Below are positions 8,646 through 17,804 of a DNA stretch of 64,000 nt, one piece after another. Position 1 is the stretch's first letter. Every line of letters starts with the position of its first letter. The stretch comes from CAZLFQ01 sp964558975 (GTDB taxonomy: Bacteria; Pseudomonadota; Alphaproteobacteria; Rickettsiales; Midichloriaceae): NCBI GenBank assembly GCA_964558975.1, contig CAZLFQ010000001.1:124001-188000 (forward strand), written 5' to 3'. Made by a program: the position numbers and the translations under genes. Under the pieces are notes generated by a model that was given only the letters and a program-made list of their open reading frames with translations, searched no databases and was not told where the DNA came from.

Positions 8646-9911
8646 ATGCGATCAAAGATCAAGATCGTACTCATGGTTTTGTTTTTGGTGCTCGGTTTAG
8701 TCGTTTATTTTGTTCCGTATAAAAATATAGCCGCTCAAAAGCTTACTGAAGCCCTGAATGATCACAATATTAATGTTTCTAAGCTAGACATTAAATCAAT
8801 TGATAATGAGAAAGTTGTTATCTCTGAAATGGCTTTAGGGGATGATTCCTCACTCAAAATCAAGGATGTAACTGTAAAGTATAACTTACAAAATGCAGTA
8901 AAAGGTAAAGTAGATTCAGTTGAAGTTGAAAATATCAATTTGCAGATTTTAAAAAATGAAAACGGATTATCTGTTGCGGGGATTGATTCTTTTTTTAATA
9001 AGCCATCTAGAGGCAATGGGCAGTTTGACATAGATCAAGTTTTTAAGAATTTACCTGATAAAATTTCTGTGAAAAATGTTGTAATATCATTTGTGGATAA
9101 AGATATATCAATTGCTACATCGGTAGGTATAGAAGCGAATATTAACCATATAGATAAAACCATACAGTCATCATTCAAATCAACTTTGATTGAGATAAGT
9201 GGATTGCCTATAGAACTGCAAGCTCCAGTACTAGAAGGAAAATTTGATTTAAATAACGAAAAGATTATAGCTACAGCAAGCATTGCCAACGCGAATTCGA
9301 GTTTGAATGTTGATTCAGAGTTATCTGTTGACGTTAAAAAGCCTAACGAAGGAAAGCTGCAAATTACAAAACTTAAGATTCCTTTTGGTGGCGGAAGTGT
9401 GATGGCAAATAAAATTGCAACTTCAACAGATTTTAAAAAGCCAATTCAAATAAATTTGACCATAAAAAATGTAGAGCTTTCAGAGCTTGTTGGAAAAGTT
9501 AGTAATGGTGATATTAAAGGGAAAGGTAAACTTTCTGGAAATCTTAAGCTAATTTATCATATGAATGGAAAAGTGGAAGTACAAAATGGAAAGCTTTCGG
9601 GAAGTGAAGAAGGTATAATCAATGTGGCCTCAACACTAATTCCTGGGGATAACGAGCAAGTTGCTATGACTAGAAAAGTGCTGGAAAACTTCCACTATAA
9701 TATATTAGAGATGTCTATTATTGCAGATAAGGACGATAACTCGTTGATTAATATGGTGGTTGAAGGTAAGAATCCCGAGTATATGGAAGGAAAGAAAGTT
9801 AAGTTGAACATCAACCTATCTGGTGATACAATACCTATGTTAAAGCGGAGTTTATTACCAATGAACGATGTTAAAACACTTATTGATTCAGGGGATCAAA
9901 ATGCGAAATAA
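8646..9911 (+). CDS. ydbH: YdbH-like AsmA-family intermembrane lipid transport protein
   Basis: The 421-residue protein has one N-terminal membrane helix (about residues 5-24) and then a long beta-rich, repetitive chain (ISEMALGDDSSLKIKDVTVKYN-type units), as in AsmA-like bridge proteins. The clinching evidence is context: it is followed directly by a YnbE-like lipoprotein and a YdbL-like protein, the same trio as the E. coli ydbH-ynbE-ydbL operon. In E. coli, YdbH spans the periplasm and contributes to phospholipid transport to the outer membrane. This copy is about half the length of E. coli YdbH (roughly 880 residues). The stop overlaps the ynbE start by 11 nt. Confidence 0.8.
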   Translation: MRSKIKIVLMVLFLVLGLVVYFVPYKNIAAQKLTEALNDHNINVSKLDIKSIDNEKVVISEMALGDDSSLKIKDVTVKYNLQNAVKGKVDSVEVENINLQILKNENGLSVAGIDSFFNKPSRGNGQFDIDQVFKNLPDKISVKNVVISFVDKDISIATSVGIEANINHIDKTIQSSFKSTLIEISGLPIELQAPVLEGKFDLNNEKIIATASIANANSSLNVDSELSVDVKKPNEGKLQITKLKIPFGGGSVMANKIATSTDFKKPIQINLTIKNVELSELVGKVSNGDIKGKGKLSGNLKLIYHMNGKVEVQNGKLSGSEEGIINVASTLIPGDNEQVAMTRKVLENFHYNILEMSIIADKDDNSLINMVVEGKNPEYMEGKKVKLNINLSGDTIPMLKRSLLPMNDVKTLIDSGDQNAK

Positions 9912-10086
9912 TTTTTATATAGTTTTATTGGCGTTGTTTGTTGCCTCTTGCGCTCCTACAGTGCAGGTGCAGGCTCCAGATAAGCCGGTGGAAATCAATC
10001 TTAACGTCAACATTGAACATAAGATCAAAGTTGAGATCGAAAAAGATGTTAAGAAAGCTATCTCTAAAAACCCAGATATATTCTAA
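9901..10086 (+). CDS. ynbE: YnbE-like outer-membrane lipoprotein
   Basis: A 61-residue lipoprotein: hydrophobic signal followed by the lipobox VASC (lipidated C17), then a short mature part containing VQAPDKPVEINLNVNIEHKI, which closely matches the core of E. coli YnbE (P-K-P-x-x-I-N-x-N-V-x-I-E-H). YnbE is the outer-membrane partner that binds the C-terminus of YdbH. An upstream in-frame TTG/ATG region exists, but the ATG at 9901 gives a proper lipoprotein signal and overlaps the ydbH stop, so it is the preferred start. Confidence 0.82.
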   Translation: MRNNFYIVLLALFVASCAPTVQVQAPDKPVEINLNVNIEHKIKVEIEKDVKKAISKNPDIF

Positions 10087-10101
10087 TAGGAGTATTTTAT
10101 T

Positions 10102-10371
10102 ATGAAGAAGTTATTATTAGTTAGTGCGTTTATAGTTTCATTTTCTGCTTCGGCATGGGCTTTAGACCTTCAGACAGCTAGATCAAGCGGAATGGTAAAA
10201 GAAAATTCTGATGGATATATTGAAGCTGTGCAATCTACAGCTGAAGTAAATGCTTTAGTCAGCGAAGTAAACGGCAAACGCAAAAAGGAGTATGAGCGTA
10301 TTTCGAAAGAAAACGGTCAGTCTGTTGATGTAGTTGGAAAACTTGCTGCAGAACAGATCAAAAACAAATAA
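10102..10371 (+). CDS. ydbL: YdbL-like periplasmic protein (DUF1318)
   Basis: An 89-residue protein with a signal peptide ending SFSASAWA. The mature part reads LDLQTARSSGMVKENSDGYIEAV, then VNGKRKKEYERISKENG and LAAEQI, matching the DUF1318/YdbL pattern (L-x-x-A-R-x-x-G-x-V-x-E, E-I/V-N-x-x-R-K-x-x-Y). In E. coli YdbL is a periplasmic accessory of the YdbH-YnbE bridge. It is the last gene of the operon; GGAG precedes the ATG and a strong terminator follows. Confidence 0.85.
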   Translation: MKKLLLVSAFIVSFSASAWALDLQTARSSGMVKENSDGYIEAVQSTAEVNALVSEVNGKRKKEYERISKENGQSVDVVGKLAAEQIKNK

Positions 10372-10391
10372 ATTTTTTGAAACTAGAATTC

Positions 10392-10425
10392 AAGCCAGTT
10401 AGTGTAATGCTAGCTGGCTTTTTTT
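10392..10425 (+). terminator. Rho-independent terminator after ydbL
   Basis: An 11-bp stem (AAGCCAGTTAG with CTAGCTGGCTT, one G-U pair) and a 7-nt loop, followed directly by a run of T. It closes the folD-to-ydbL operon. The DUF1905 gene ends just beyond it on the other strand. Confidence 0.9.
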
Positions 10426-10444
10426 ATGATTTAGTAATGTGAGC

Positions 10445-10741
10445 TTATAATACAGACAAAGTTATAGTGGCAATATCATCAACTTTGATTTTCTCATTTT
10501 TTCTAATTTCAGCCTTAATAGGCAGTATATAAGCTTTTAATTCCTTTGATGGGAATAGGGAAGTTTGCCATGTGCTTTTGCCTATGGTGGTTGATACTCT
10601 AACTGAGCCCCACGCAGCTCTTTTATTCATGGACAGGTATTTAATCTGCTCTGATTGTTTTGTAGGTACGGTGATGAAATGCCATGAAGCATTTCCTTTA
10701 TATAGCCAAACCTTTGATTTGAATGTTGTTTGCATATTCAT
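10445..10741 (-). CDS. DUF1905 domain protein
   Basis: This 98-residue protein fits the DUF1905 pattern: FKSKVWLYKGNASWHFITVP near the start, then GSVRVSTTIGKSTWQTSLFPSK and a C-terminal RKNEKIKVDDIATITL. The family is a small beta-barrel of unknown function, often found alone or fused to YdeI/OmdA-type domains. The start lies immediately after the skp terminator T-run on the minus strand. No operon partner is evident. Confidence 0.75.
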   Translation of the reverse strand: MNMQTTFKSKVWLYKGNASWHFITVPTKQSEQIKYLSMNKRAAWGSVRVSTTIGKSTWQTSLFPSKELKAYILPIKAEIRKNEKIKVDDIATITLSVL

Positions 10742-10745
10742 TCAT

Positions 10746-10773
10746 AAAAAAAGCCCACTCAAGGTGGGCTTTT
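10746..10773 (-). terminator. Rho-independent terminator of the bamA-skp unit
   Basis: Stem AAAAGCCCAC / GTGGGCTTTT with a 5-nt loop. On the minus strand it is followed by a run of T, 20 nt after the skp stop and just before the DUF1905 start. Confidence 0.88.
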
Positions 10774-10792
10774 AAATTTCTATTTAACTGAA

Positions 10793-11356
10793 TTAACTTT
10801 TAGCAGGTGCATCAAATTTTACAGTAACTGATGGAAGCTTCTTGTTTAAAGATTCAATCATAGCATCTGTAATCTCAATTCCAGTATCAGAGAATAAAGT
10901 TTGAAGTTTAGGAAGAACAACTTTATATCCTTTTTTACCAGCTTCTTCGCTAATGATTGCTGTGAAAGAATCATTAACTTGTTGCATAGCGTCTTGGTAA
11001 GCTTTATCGATTACTTGACGGTTTTCTTGAACTTTCTTTTGAGCATCACCAAACTCTTTACCAATCTCTTCGCTTTTTTTATCATAAGCTTCTTTAGCTA
11101 GAGTTGCTTTTTGCTTTTCAAGATCTTCAAATTTCTTTTTAAAGTAATCTTCTTTTTTAGCTGATTCTTTCTTAAACTCTTCAGCTTTTTTATCTAGTTG
11201 TTCTTTGATTTTTTGAAGGGCTGAAGCTTTTTCAAAAATCTTTTGTGTATCAACAACTGCGATTGTAGAAGTTGCTGTAGCTTGTGCGCTAGCAAAGTTA
11301 GTTGCAGCGGCTAAAATGGCTAGTGCCACGATAGTAGTTTTAGTTAAGTTAAACAT
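10793..11356 (-). CDS. skp: Periplasmic chaperone Skp/OmpH
   Basis: Skp holds unfolded outer-membrane proteins in the periplasm and hands them to BamA. The 187-residue protein has a signal peptide ending FASA, then the OmpH core IAVVDTQKIFEKASALQKIKEQ. A long charged coiled-coil arm follows (Lys/Glu-rich, about residues 50-115), and a C-terminal return helix closes the structure. It lies 17 nt downstream of bamA, the usual order in proteobacteria. Confidence 0.92.
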   Translation of the reverse strand: MFNLTKTTIVALAILAAATNFASAQATATSTIAVVDTQKIFEKASALQKIKEQLDKKAEEFKKESAKKEDYFKKKFEDLEKQKATLAKEAYDKKSEEIGKEFGDAQKKVQENRQVIDKAYQDAMQQVNDSFTAIISEEAGKKGYKVVLPKLQTLFSDTGIEITDAMIESLNKKLPSVTVKFDAPAKS

Positions 11357-11373
11357 GGTATCTCCACATTGAG

Positions 11374-13641
11374 TTAAAATTTTGTACCGAAGTTAAAGTA
11401 AAACTTCCGCACATCGTCGAACTTCTCTTTTTTATAAGGTACGGCGTAATGTAGACTCATAGTACCAAAAGGTGATTTCCAAATCAAGCTTGCTCCTGAT
11501 GATGCACGCAAAGAATGCACATCATGAATGTTTGATTTGTTTTTTTCATCTATTCCAAATAGTGAGCCTGCATCTGTAAATACCGCGCCTTTAACGCCCA
11601 ATTCTTCTGGTAAACCAATCGGGAACATTAATTCCGCAGTACCAGCATAATAGTTATTCCCGCCCAGTGCATCATAAGTTTTTTTATCACGAGGGCCAAT
11701 ACCAGCAATATCAAAACCCCTAATATAATCAGGACCAATCATGAAACGATCGTTTAATTTTACCTTCTTGCCACCAAAGCCACTTATATTTGCAGCTCTT
11801 GCAGAAAGTTTTAAGACTAAATCTTTTTTATAGACTGGCTTATAATACGCGGCTACACCTTCATGCATAAAGAAGTTTGTTTGTCCACCTAACCCTGCAA
11901 CATCTTGGCTTAGTTTTAAGATATAACCATCTGTCGGGTCGATTCTGCTATCTAACTTGTCATATGTTAAAGTATGTCCTATAGCAGAGACAGTATTGCG
12001 GCCTTTTTGTTCTTTTACATAAATTGAAGCATCAGCTGCAACGTCAAAAATATCTTCTTCTTTAAGTGAATATCTAAGTCCGTGAGATAAATTCTCAGTA
12101 ATTTCATATCCTGAGCGAAGTACTACACCTTTGCTTTTGCTACTAAATGCGCTTTGTTTTCTTAGATTTTTCTCTGATAAGAAAAGGTCAAATCCTGCTG
12201 AAAGATCTTTATCCATGAAATAAGGTTCAGTAAAACTAAAGTTATAATCACTTTGTTTTTGCGCTTGCATAAACCCAAGGACAACTTGTTGTCCTTTACC
12301 CAAGAAGTTGTTCTCTGCTAGAGATATACTTCCTAACGGACCAAATGATGTATTATACCCAGCAGCAAAGTTTAGGCTGCCTGTTGATGTTTCTTCAACT
12401 TCAACGTCAAGATCCATTTTATCGGGGGATTCTGTCCTCTTGTTTTTAAAATCAATTTTGTTAAAAAAGCCAAGATTCTCAATTCTTTGTTTGGATCTTT
12501 GAATTTTTGAAATGTTATAAGGGTCACCTTCAGAAATTCTAAATTCTCTTCTAATTACTTTGTCTAGTGTTCTAGTGTTGTTCTTAATGTTTATTTTGTT
12601 GATATAAACTTTAGGGCTTTCCTTTATTTGGAATTGTATAGAAGTTGTATTGGCTTCTTTGTTGTTATGAATTTCTGGCTCAACATCAACGAATGGATAT
12701 CCGTGGTTACCCAAATAATTTGTTATTGCATCAACAGAGTTGTCGATCTCTTCTTTGCTAAATTTCTTGCCAGTGTGTACTGTTAAGAGTTTGTTTAACT
12801 TTTCAACTTCAATCGTTTTAATGTTGCTTGCAACGGTAATTTCGCCGAATTCATAAAGGCTTCCTTCATCAACAACGAAAGTTATAAGGAAAGCGTCGCG
12901 TTTAGGTGATAGTTCTGCTGTCGCTGATGTCACTTTAAAATCAGCATAGCCGCGATTCATATAGAATCTTCTAATTTGCTCCTTATCAAACTCCAATTTA
13001 TCAGGATCGTAAACGTCTGAAGATGAGAAGAATCTATACCATCTTTCTTCGCGAGATGCTATTGCGTCTACTAGGTCTGCATCAGAATATGATTCATTTC
13101 CATCGAAATTGATTTTTTTAATTTTAGCTTGTGACCCTTCTTCAATCTCGTAAATTAAGTTAACTCTGTTTTGATCAAGATTGATTATTTTAGGCTCAAC
13201 TTTAACCGAGTACCTACCTCTTTTTTTATAGAGATTTACAATTCTTTTAATATCGCTTTGCATTTTTGTGATTGAAAACACAGAGCTAGCATGCATTGAA
13301 ATTTCTTGGTTAAGATCATTATCCTCAATTCGCTTATTTCCATCGAAATAGATTTTACTGATCATAGGGTTTTCCTTGACGTGTACTTTTAGGGTAGAGC
13401 CCGTTAAAGTGATTTTTACGTCTGAGAAAAAGCCTGTGTTAAATAGAGATTTTATAGACTCATCTACTTTAGTTTGGTTGTAATTATCGCCTGAGTTTAG
13501 CTTTAAGTATGCAAAGATTGTTTGGTGGCTGATACGTTGATTGCCGTCATAGTCAATCTTACCAATCTTAGATGCTCCGTAAGCCGATGTTGTACAAAGT
13601 GCAAGAAACAAACTTGCTGCAATTACTTTCTTAATATCCAT
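11374..13641 (-). CDS. bamA: Outer-membrane protein assembly factor BamA
   Basis: BamA is the essential outer-membrane insertase. After a signal peptide come five POTRA domains (about residues 20-420, with recurring xxIxFxGNxxxxDxxL units) and a C-terminal 16-strand barrel. The barrel contains the conserved DRFMIGPDYIRGF segment (RGF lid motif) and ends in Phe, the outer-membrane signature. The longest frame starts at a TTG (13650), but AGAGGA lies 9 nt before the ATG at 13641 and would touch the TTG, so the ATG is preferred (755 residues). Confidence 0.96.
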   Translation of the reverse strand: MDIKKVIAASLFLALCTTSAYGASKIGKIDYDGNQRISHQTIFAYLKLNSGDNYNQTKVDESIKSLFNTGFFSDVKITLTGSTLKVHVKENPMISKIYFDGNKRIEDNDLNQEISMHASSVFSITKMQSDIKRIVNLYKKRGRYSVKVEPKIINLDQNRVNLIYEIEEGSQAKIKKINFDGNESYSDADLVDAIASREERWYRFFSSSDVYDPDKLEFDKEQIRRFYMNRGYADFKVTSATAELSPKRDAFLITFVVDEGSLYEFGEITVASNIKTIEVEKLNKLLTVHTGKKFSKEEIDNSVDAITNYLGNHGYPFVDVEPEIHNNKEANTTSIQFQIKESPKVYINKINIKNNTRTLDKVIRREFRISEGDPYNISKIQRSKQRIENLGFFNKIDFKNKRTESPDKMDLDVEVEETSTGSLNFAAGYNTSFGPLGSISLAENNFLGKGQQVVLGFMQAQKQSDYNFSFTEPYFMDKDLSAGFDLFLSEKNLRKQSAFSSKSKGVVLRSGYEITENLSHGLRYSLKEEDIFDVAADASIYVKEQKGRNTVSAIGHTLTYDKLDSRIDPTDGYILKLSQDVAGLGGQTNFFMHEGVAAYYKPVYKKDLVLKLSARAANISGFGGKKVKLNDRFMIGPDYIRGFDIAGIGPRDKKTYDALGGNNYYAGTAELMFPIGLPEELGVKGAVFTDAGSLFGIDEKNKSNIHDVHSLRASSGASLIWKSPFGTMSLHYAVPYKKEKFDDVRKFYFNFGTKF

Positions 13642-13668
13642 ACTCTCCAATCCTCTACAGATGTATAT

Positions 13669-13697
13669 TTATTACTACATTTCGGTAGGGGTGGCAA
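13669..13697 (-). promoter_or_regulatory. Putative promoter of bamA-skp
   Basis: On the minus strand TTGCCA, a 17-nt spacer and TAATAA, 27 nt before the bamA ATG. Spacing is ideal and the -35 matches 5 of 6 consensus bases if TTGACA is used. Confidence 0.5.
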
Positions 13698-13765
13698 TGT
13701 TTTAATGAAATTGACAAGTGATATAGCGAAGTTTATAAAGTCTGAAAAAATTAATAGGTTTATAT

Positions 13766-14086
13766 ATGAATCCAGGAAAGCAAGTATCTGATTTACAAAC
13801 GAGTTTGAGTGAAGGTTTTTCAAAAGAAGTACTGAATGGCAATTTACAAATGGCTCTATCTTTCGTGGATGTAGCGCAGAGTATGGGGATTAACTTAAGA
13901 GTTTCTGCTTTAGTAGTGGGAGTTTGTTTACCCCAGAAAGAATTCGATGAAATGGTTTTAAGATTTCCAAAGACTTCTTATCTTGAAGAGCATCATATAA
14001 CTTTAGTTTCAAAGCTTATTAGACAGCAAATTGAAGCTAAAATTGCTGAGAAAACGGCTGGGAAGATTTCTGAACGCGGATTGTAA
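13766..14086 (+). CDS. Hypothetical small protein
   Basis: Unrecognised 106-residue, mostly helical protein without signal peptide or membrane segment. It ends in a basic tail (RQQIEAKIAEKTAGKISERGL). AGG lies about 9 nt upstream of the ATG. It sits between bamA (divergent) and mutS, 57 nt before the latter. Normal base composition and an uninterrupted frame support a real gene. Confidence 0.6.
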   Translation: MNPGKQVSDLQTSLSEGFSKEVLNGNLQMALSFVDVAQSMGINLRVSALVVGVCLPQKEFDEMVLRFPKTSYLEEHHITLVSKLIRQQIEAKIAEKTAGKISERGL

Positions 14087-14114
14087 TTGCCTCTTTTACG
14101 AACAAAGCTATACT
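14087..14114 (+). promoter_or_regulatory. Putative promoter of mutS
   Basis: TTGCCT (14087-14092), a 16-nt spacer and TATACT (14109-14114), 29 nt before the mutS ATG. The -35 overlaps the end of the preceding gene. Confidence 0.4.
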
Positions 14115-14143
14115 GCATTCTATAACAAAAATATTATCAGATA

Positions 14144-16753
14144 ATGCAGCAGACAAAGCAACCAGAGCTTTTTGAATCGGTCAACGTCAAGGTATTAACA
14201 CCTATGATGCAACAATACATGGCGATCAAAAACGAGTATCAAGATTGCATGCTGTTTTATCGTATGGGTGATTTTTACGAGTTATTTTTCCAAGATGCAG
14301 TCACTGCTGCAGAAGTGCTTGATATAGTTTTAACAAAACGTGGAAAGCTTGATGAAAACGACATCCCAATGTGTGGTGTACCCGCACATAGCTATGAGTT
14401 TTACTTAGAGAAACTAATCAAATCTGGGTTTAAAGTTGCTGTTTGTGAACAGTTGGAAACCCCTGAGCAAGCCAAGAAGCGCGGTTATAAGGTTGTTGTA
14501 AAGCGTGAGGTTGTGCGAATTATAACCCCTGGGACTTTGTTTGAAGATACTTTGCTTAATGCAAGGGAATCAAATTACTTAGCAGCAGTTGCTTTGCATG
14601 ATGGGAAGATCTCAACTGCATGGGTTGAGATATCCACAGGTGAATTCTATATTTCAAATAGTTCATCAGCCACTTTGCTTGCAGACCTATCGCGCCTTCA
14701 GCCGAAAGAAGTGATAATTGCAGATAAATTATTTCAAGATGACAAGATCAAACAAAGCCTAGAGATATTTGCTAAAAACTTATCGGTTAGAGCTAATGTT
14801 ACATTTGAATTAGAGAGAAGTAGAGCTAGGATAAAGAGTTTTTTCAATATTAGTACTATTGATTCTATAGGTAACTTTAGTGAAAACGAGATTTGTGTTA
14901 TTGGAGGTTTGTTAGAATATCTTCAGCACACTCAAAAAGCATCGATTCCAAGGCTCTCCAAGCCAAAAAAGATCAACAATAATCACTTCATGATTATTGA
15001 TCCTGCCACTAAGCGTAACTTAGAACTTGAAACAACAATGCATGGCGATAGCAAATCCTCTTTGATTTCAGTATTAGATAAAACTATTACATCTTCTGGC
15101 GGCAGGTTGCTAAGACTTTATCTTTCAGCTCCGCTGAGTAATGCCGAAGCTATTAATAAAAGATTGGACGCCGTTGAGTGCTTTTTTAAAAATAAACAAT
15201 TAAGAGAGAAATTACGTGAGTGTTTAAGATTAGTTCCAGATCTTGAAAGATCGCTATCAAGAATTTGGATAAGAAAAGGCGGGCCCAGAGATTTAGCGGT
15301 ATTAAAAGATGGATTATCACAAGCTTTAAAAATTGCAGAATTAGTTTTGTTTTCAGGAGTTGAAGTATCTCAAGGAATAAAAGGTCTTGTTTCTCAAATT
15401 GGAAATTTCTCAGAGCTTTTAGATAAGCTTCATGGTTCACTTGTTATTGATCCTCCTATTAATGTTAAGGATGGAAAATTCATTCGCGCTGGCTATTCAT
15501 CTGAATTAGATTATTTTACAAATATTTGCCTGAATTCTAAAAATGCTACAGACGATCTCCGCGATAAATATAGGCAGCTAACAGGTATCAATACATTAAA
15601 AATTACTTATAACAATGTTTTGGGATATTTTATTGAAGTTACTCCATCGCATGCCAACAAAATAACTAGCGATATATTCATTCATAGGCAGACTTTAGGA
15701 AGCTCTCTACGGTATACTTCAGAAGATTTAAAGAAATTAGAATCAGATATTTTTAGTGCTGAAGGGAGTATTTCTGAAATCGAACAAAAGATATTTGAAG
15801 AACTGTGTGTTGCAATTACTAATGTTGGTGAAAGCATTAGTTATACTGCACAAGCACTGGCAGGGCTTGATGTTATGTCTGCTCTTGCACAATTAGCTTC
15901 AGAAATGAACTATATACGGCCACTTATTGATGAAGGAAAAAGTTTTGAAATTGAAGCAGGGCGTCATCCTGTTGTAGAAAAAACAATTCGTGAAAAGTTT
16001 GTTGCCAATGATTGTTCCCTTGGAAAAGACAAAAATATTTGGTTGGTAACTGGCCCTAATATGGCGGGTAAAAGCACGTTCCTAAGACAAAATGCAATAA
16101 TATGTGTAATGGCTCAAATGGGAAGTTTTGTCCCTGCAAAGTCAGCGCATATCGGTGTGGTTGACAGGTTGTTTAGTAGGATAGGGGCGGCTGATGACAT
16201 TTCTCGTGGACAATCAACATTTATGGTTGAGATGGTTGAAACTGCAACAATCCTAAATAATTCGACCAATAAGTCATTTGTCATTTTAGATGAGATTGGC
16301 AGAGGAACATCAACTTATGATGGGCTTGCAATTGCTTGGGCTATTATTGAGAATTTACATAATCAGATTGAAAGCCGAACTCTTTTTGCGACTCACTATC
16401 ATGAATTAACTGAGTTAGAGAAAGAGTTGCCAAAGCTTGCTTGCTATACTGTAAGTGTTAAAGAATGGGAAGATAAGGTGATATTTATGCATAAAGTTAT
16501 AGCTGGTAAAGCGGATAGGTCATATGGCATTCATGTTGCCTCCCTTGCTGGGTTACCAAGTAGTGTTATTAAGCGTGCTAATGAAATTTTAAAAGTTGTT
16601 GAATCTAATAGTAAATCTGAGTCAGTAAAAGTTGTTGCTAATCAAAATGTTGTACCTGATTATATATTAGACATGAAGAATGTAGATATAGATTCAATAA
16701 CCCCTCGTGAGGCTTTTGATATACTTTACAAATTAAAATCGAAAATAGGTTAG
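14144..16753 (+). CDS. mutS: DNA mismatch repair protein MutS
   Basis: MutS recognises mispairs and starts mismatch repair. The 869-residue protein opens with the mismatch-binding segment TPMMQQYMAIKNEYQDCMLFYRMGDFYELF, which includes the Phe-x-Glu wedge (FYELF). It ends with the ABC-type ATPase: Walker A GPNMAGKST (about 637-645), the signature region ISRGQSTFMVEM, Walker B FVILDEIGRGTST, and THYHELTELE. Full length. hemB follows after 2 nt, so they are likely co-transcribed. Confidence 0.98.
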   Translation: MQQTKQPELFESVNVKVLTPMMQQYMAIKNEYQDCMLFYRMGDFYELFFQDAVTAAEVLDIVLTKRGKLDENDIPMCGVPAHSYEFYLEKLIKSGFKVAVCEQLETPEQAKKRGYKVVVKREVVRIITPGTLFEDTLLNARESNYLAAVALHDGKISTAWVEISTGEFYISNSSSATLLADLSRLQPKEVIIADKLFQDDKIKQSLEIFAKNLSVRANVTFELERSRARIKSFFNISTIDSIGNFSENEICVIGGLLEYLQHTQKASIPRLSKPKKINNNHFMIIDPATKRNLELETTMHGDSKSSLISVLDKTITSSGGRLLRLYLSAPLSNAEAINKRLDAVECFFKNKQLREKLRECLRLVPDLERSLSRIWIRKGGPRDLAVLKDGLSQALKIAELVLFSGVEVSQGIKGLVSQIGNFSELLDKLHGSLVIDPPINVKDGKFIRAGYSSELDYFTNICLNSKNATDDLRDKYRQLTGINTLKITYNNVLGYFIEVTPSHANKITSDIFIHRQTLGSSLRYTSEDLKKLESDIFSAEGSISEIEQKIFEELCVAITNVGESISYTAQALAGLDVMSALAQLASEMNYIRPLIDEGKSFEIEAGRHPVVEKTIREKFVANDCSLGKDKNIWLVTGPNMAGKSTFLRQNAIICVMAQMGSFVPAKSAHIGVVDRLFSRIGAADDISRGQSTFMVEMVETATILNNSTNKSFVILDEIGRGTSTYDGLAIAWAIIENLHNQIESRTLFATHYHELTELEKELPKLACYTVSVKEWEDKVIFMHKVIAGKADRSYGIHVASLAGLPSSVIKRANEILKVVESNSKSESVKVVANQNVVPDYILDMKNVDIDSITPREAFDILYKLKSKIG

Positions 16754-16755
16754 TT

Positions 16756-17739
16756 ATGCAGTATCCATTTACTAGACTTAGAAGGCTGAGAACCGATGGT
16801 TGGATGCGTGAAATGGTTGCGGAAAATAGTTTGCGAACATCGAATTTAATATATCCAATGTTTGTTGTGGAAGGAAAGAATATTAGAGAGCCAATCAAAA
16901 CTTTGCCTGATGTTTTTAGGGTTTCAATTGATATTGCAGTTGAACAATCCAAAAAGGCAGCTGATTTAGGCATACCAATGGTTGCGTTATTTCCGTCAAT
17001 TGCCGATAGCCTCAAAAGCGATGATGCAAAAGAAGCATTTAATGAAGATAATTTAATTTCACGTTGTATAAGCCGAATTAAAGATGAAGTTCCAAATCTT
17101 GGGGTTATGGCAGATGTTGCCTTGGATCCCTACACATCACACGGTCATGACGGTCTTATCGAAGGGAATGATGTTAATAATGACCTAACTATTGATGCAC
17201 TTATTAAGCAATCATTAGTTCTTGTAAAAGCGGGAGCTGATGTCATTGCTCCATCTGATATGATGGATGGAAGGATAATAATGATTCGGGAGGCATTAGA
17301 GTCAAACGGTTTTAGTAATACTAAAATAATGTCTTACGCTGTTAAGTTCGTTAGCCAATTCTATGGACCGTTTAGGGATGCGGTTGGTTCAAAACGTAAG
17401 GGATATTTAAGTAAATATACTTATCAATTAGACCCGCGAAATTCAGACCAAGCTGTAAATGAGATTAGACTTGATATCGATGAAGGTGCAGACATGTTCA
17501 TTGTGAAACCTGGAACACCTTATTTGGATGTTATGCAACGTATGAAAGGCGAAATAACAACACCTATGTTTGCCTATCAGGTGTCGGGAGAATATGCCAT
17601 GCTGAAGTTTGCTGCGCAAAATGGCGTATTAGATTTTGACAAAACAATGTTAGAACTTCTAATAGGCTTTAAGCGTGCAGGCTGCTCTGGTGTGCTAACT
17701 TACGGCGCTTTAGAGATGGCAAAGTTGGTGAGATCATAG
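16756..17739 (+). CDS. hemB: Delta-aminolevulinic acid dehydratase (porphobilinogen synthase)
   Basis: HemB condenses two ALA molecules to porphobilinogen in haem synthesis. The two active-site lysines are in SYAVKFVSQFYGPF (K197) and DMFIVKPGTPYLD (K251, Schiff base). The metal-site stretch reads DVALDPYTSHGHDG, with Asp where zinc-type enzymes such as E. coli HemB have Cys, so this should be the Mg-dependent type found in many alphaproteobacteria. At 327 residues it is full length. Confidence 0.97.
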   Translation: MQYPFTRLRRLRTDGWMREMVAENSLRTSNLIYPMFVVEGKNIREPIKTLPDVFRVSIDIAVEQSKKAADLGIPMVALFPSIADSLKSDDAKEAFNEDNLISRCISRIKDEVPNLGVMADVALDPYTSHGHDGLIEGNDVNNDLTIDALIKQSLVLVKAGADVIAPSDMMDGRIIMIREALESNGFSNTKIMSYAVKFVSQFYGPFRDAVGSKRKGYLSKYTYQLDPRNSDQAVNEIRLDIDEGADMFIVKPGTPYLDVMQRMKGEITTPMFAYQVSGEYAMLKFAAQNGVLDFDKTMLELLIGFKRAGCSGVLTYGALEMAKLVRS

Positions 17740-17804
17740 TTCCAACATATCATTTTACAGCAATTATTGAATAAGCTATAAGCTGAGCCTGTATACAAGA
17801 GGTT

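Noticed and set aside
10572..10775. Plus-strand open frame across the DUF1905 gene and skp terminator
   Set aside because: It runs through a terminator hairpin and lies opposite a better supported gene.
13522..13791. Plus-strand frame overlapping the bamA start
   Set aside because: Most of it is antisense to the BamA signal peptide and promoter; the short tail before the 13766 gene has no start support.
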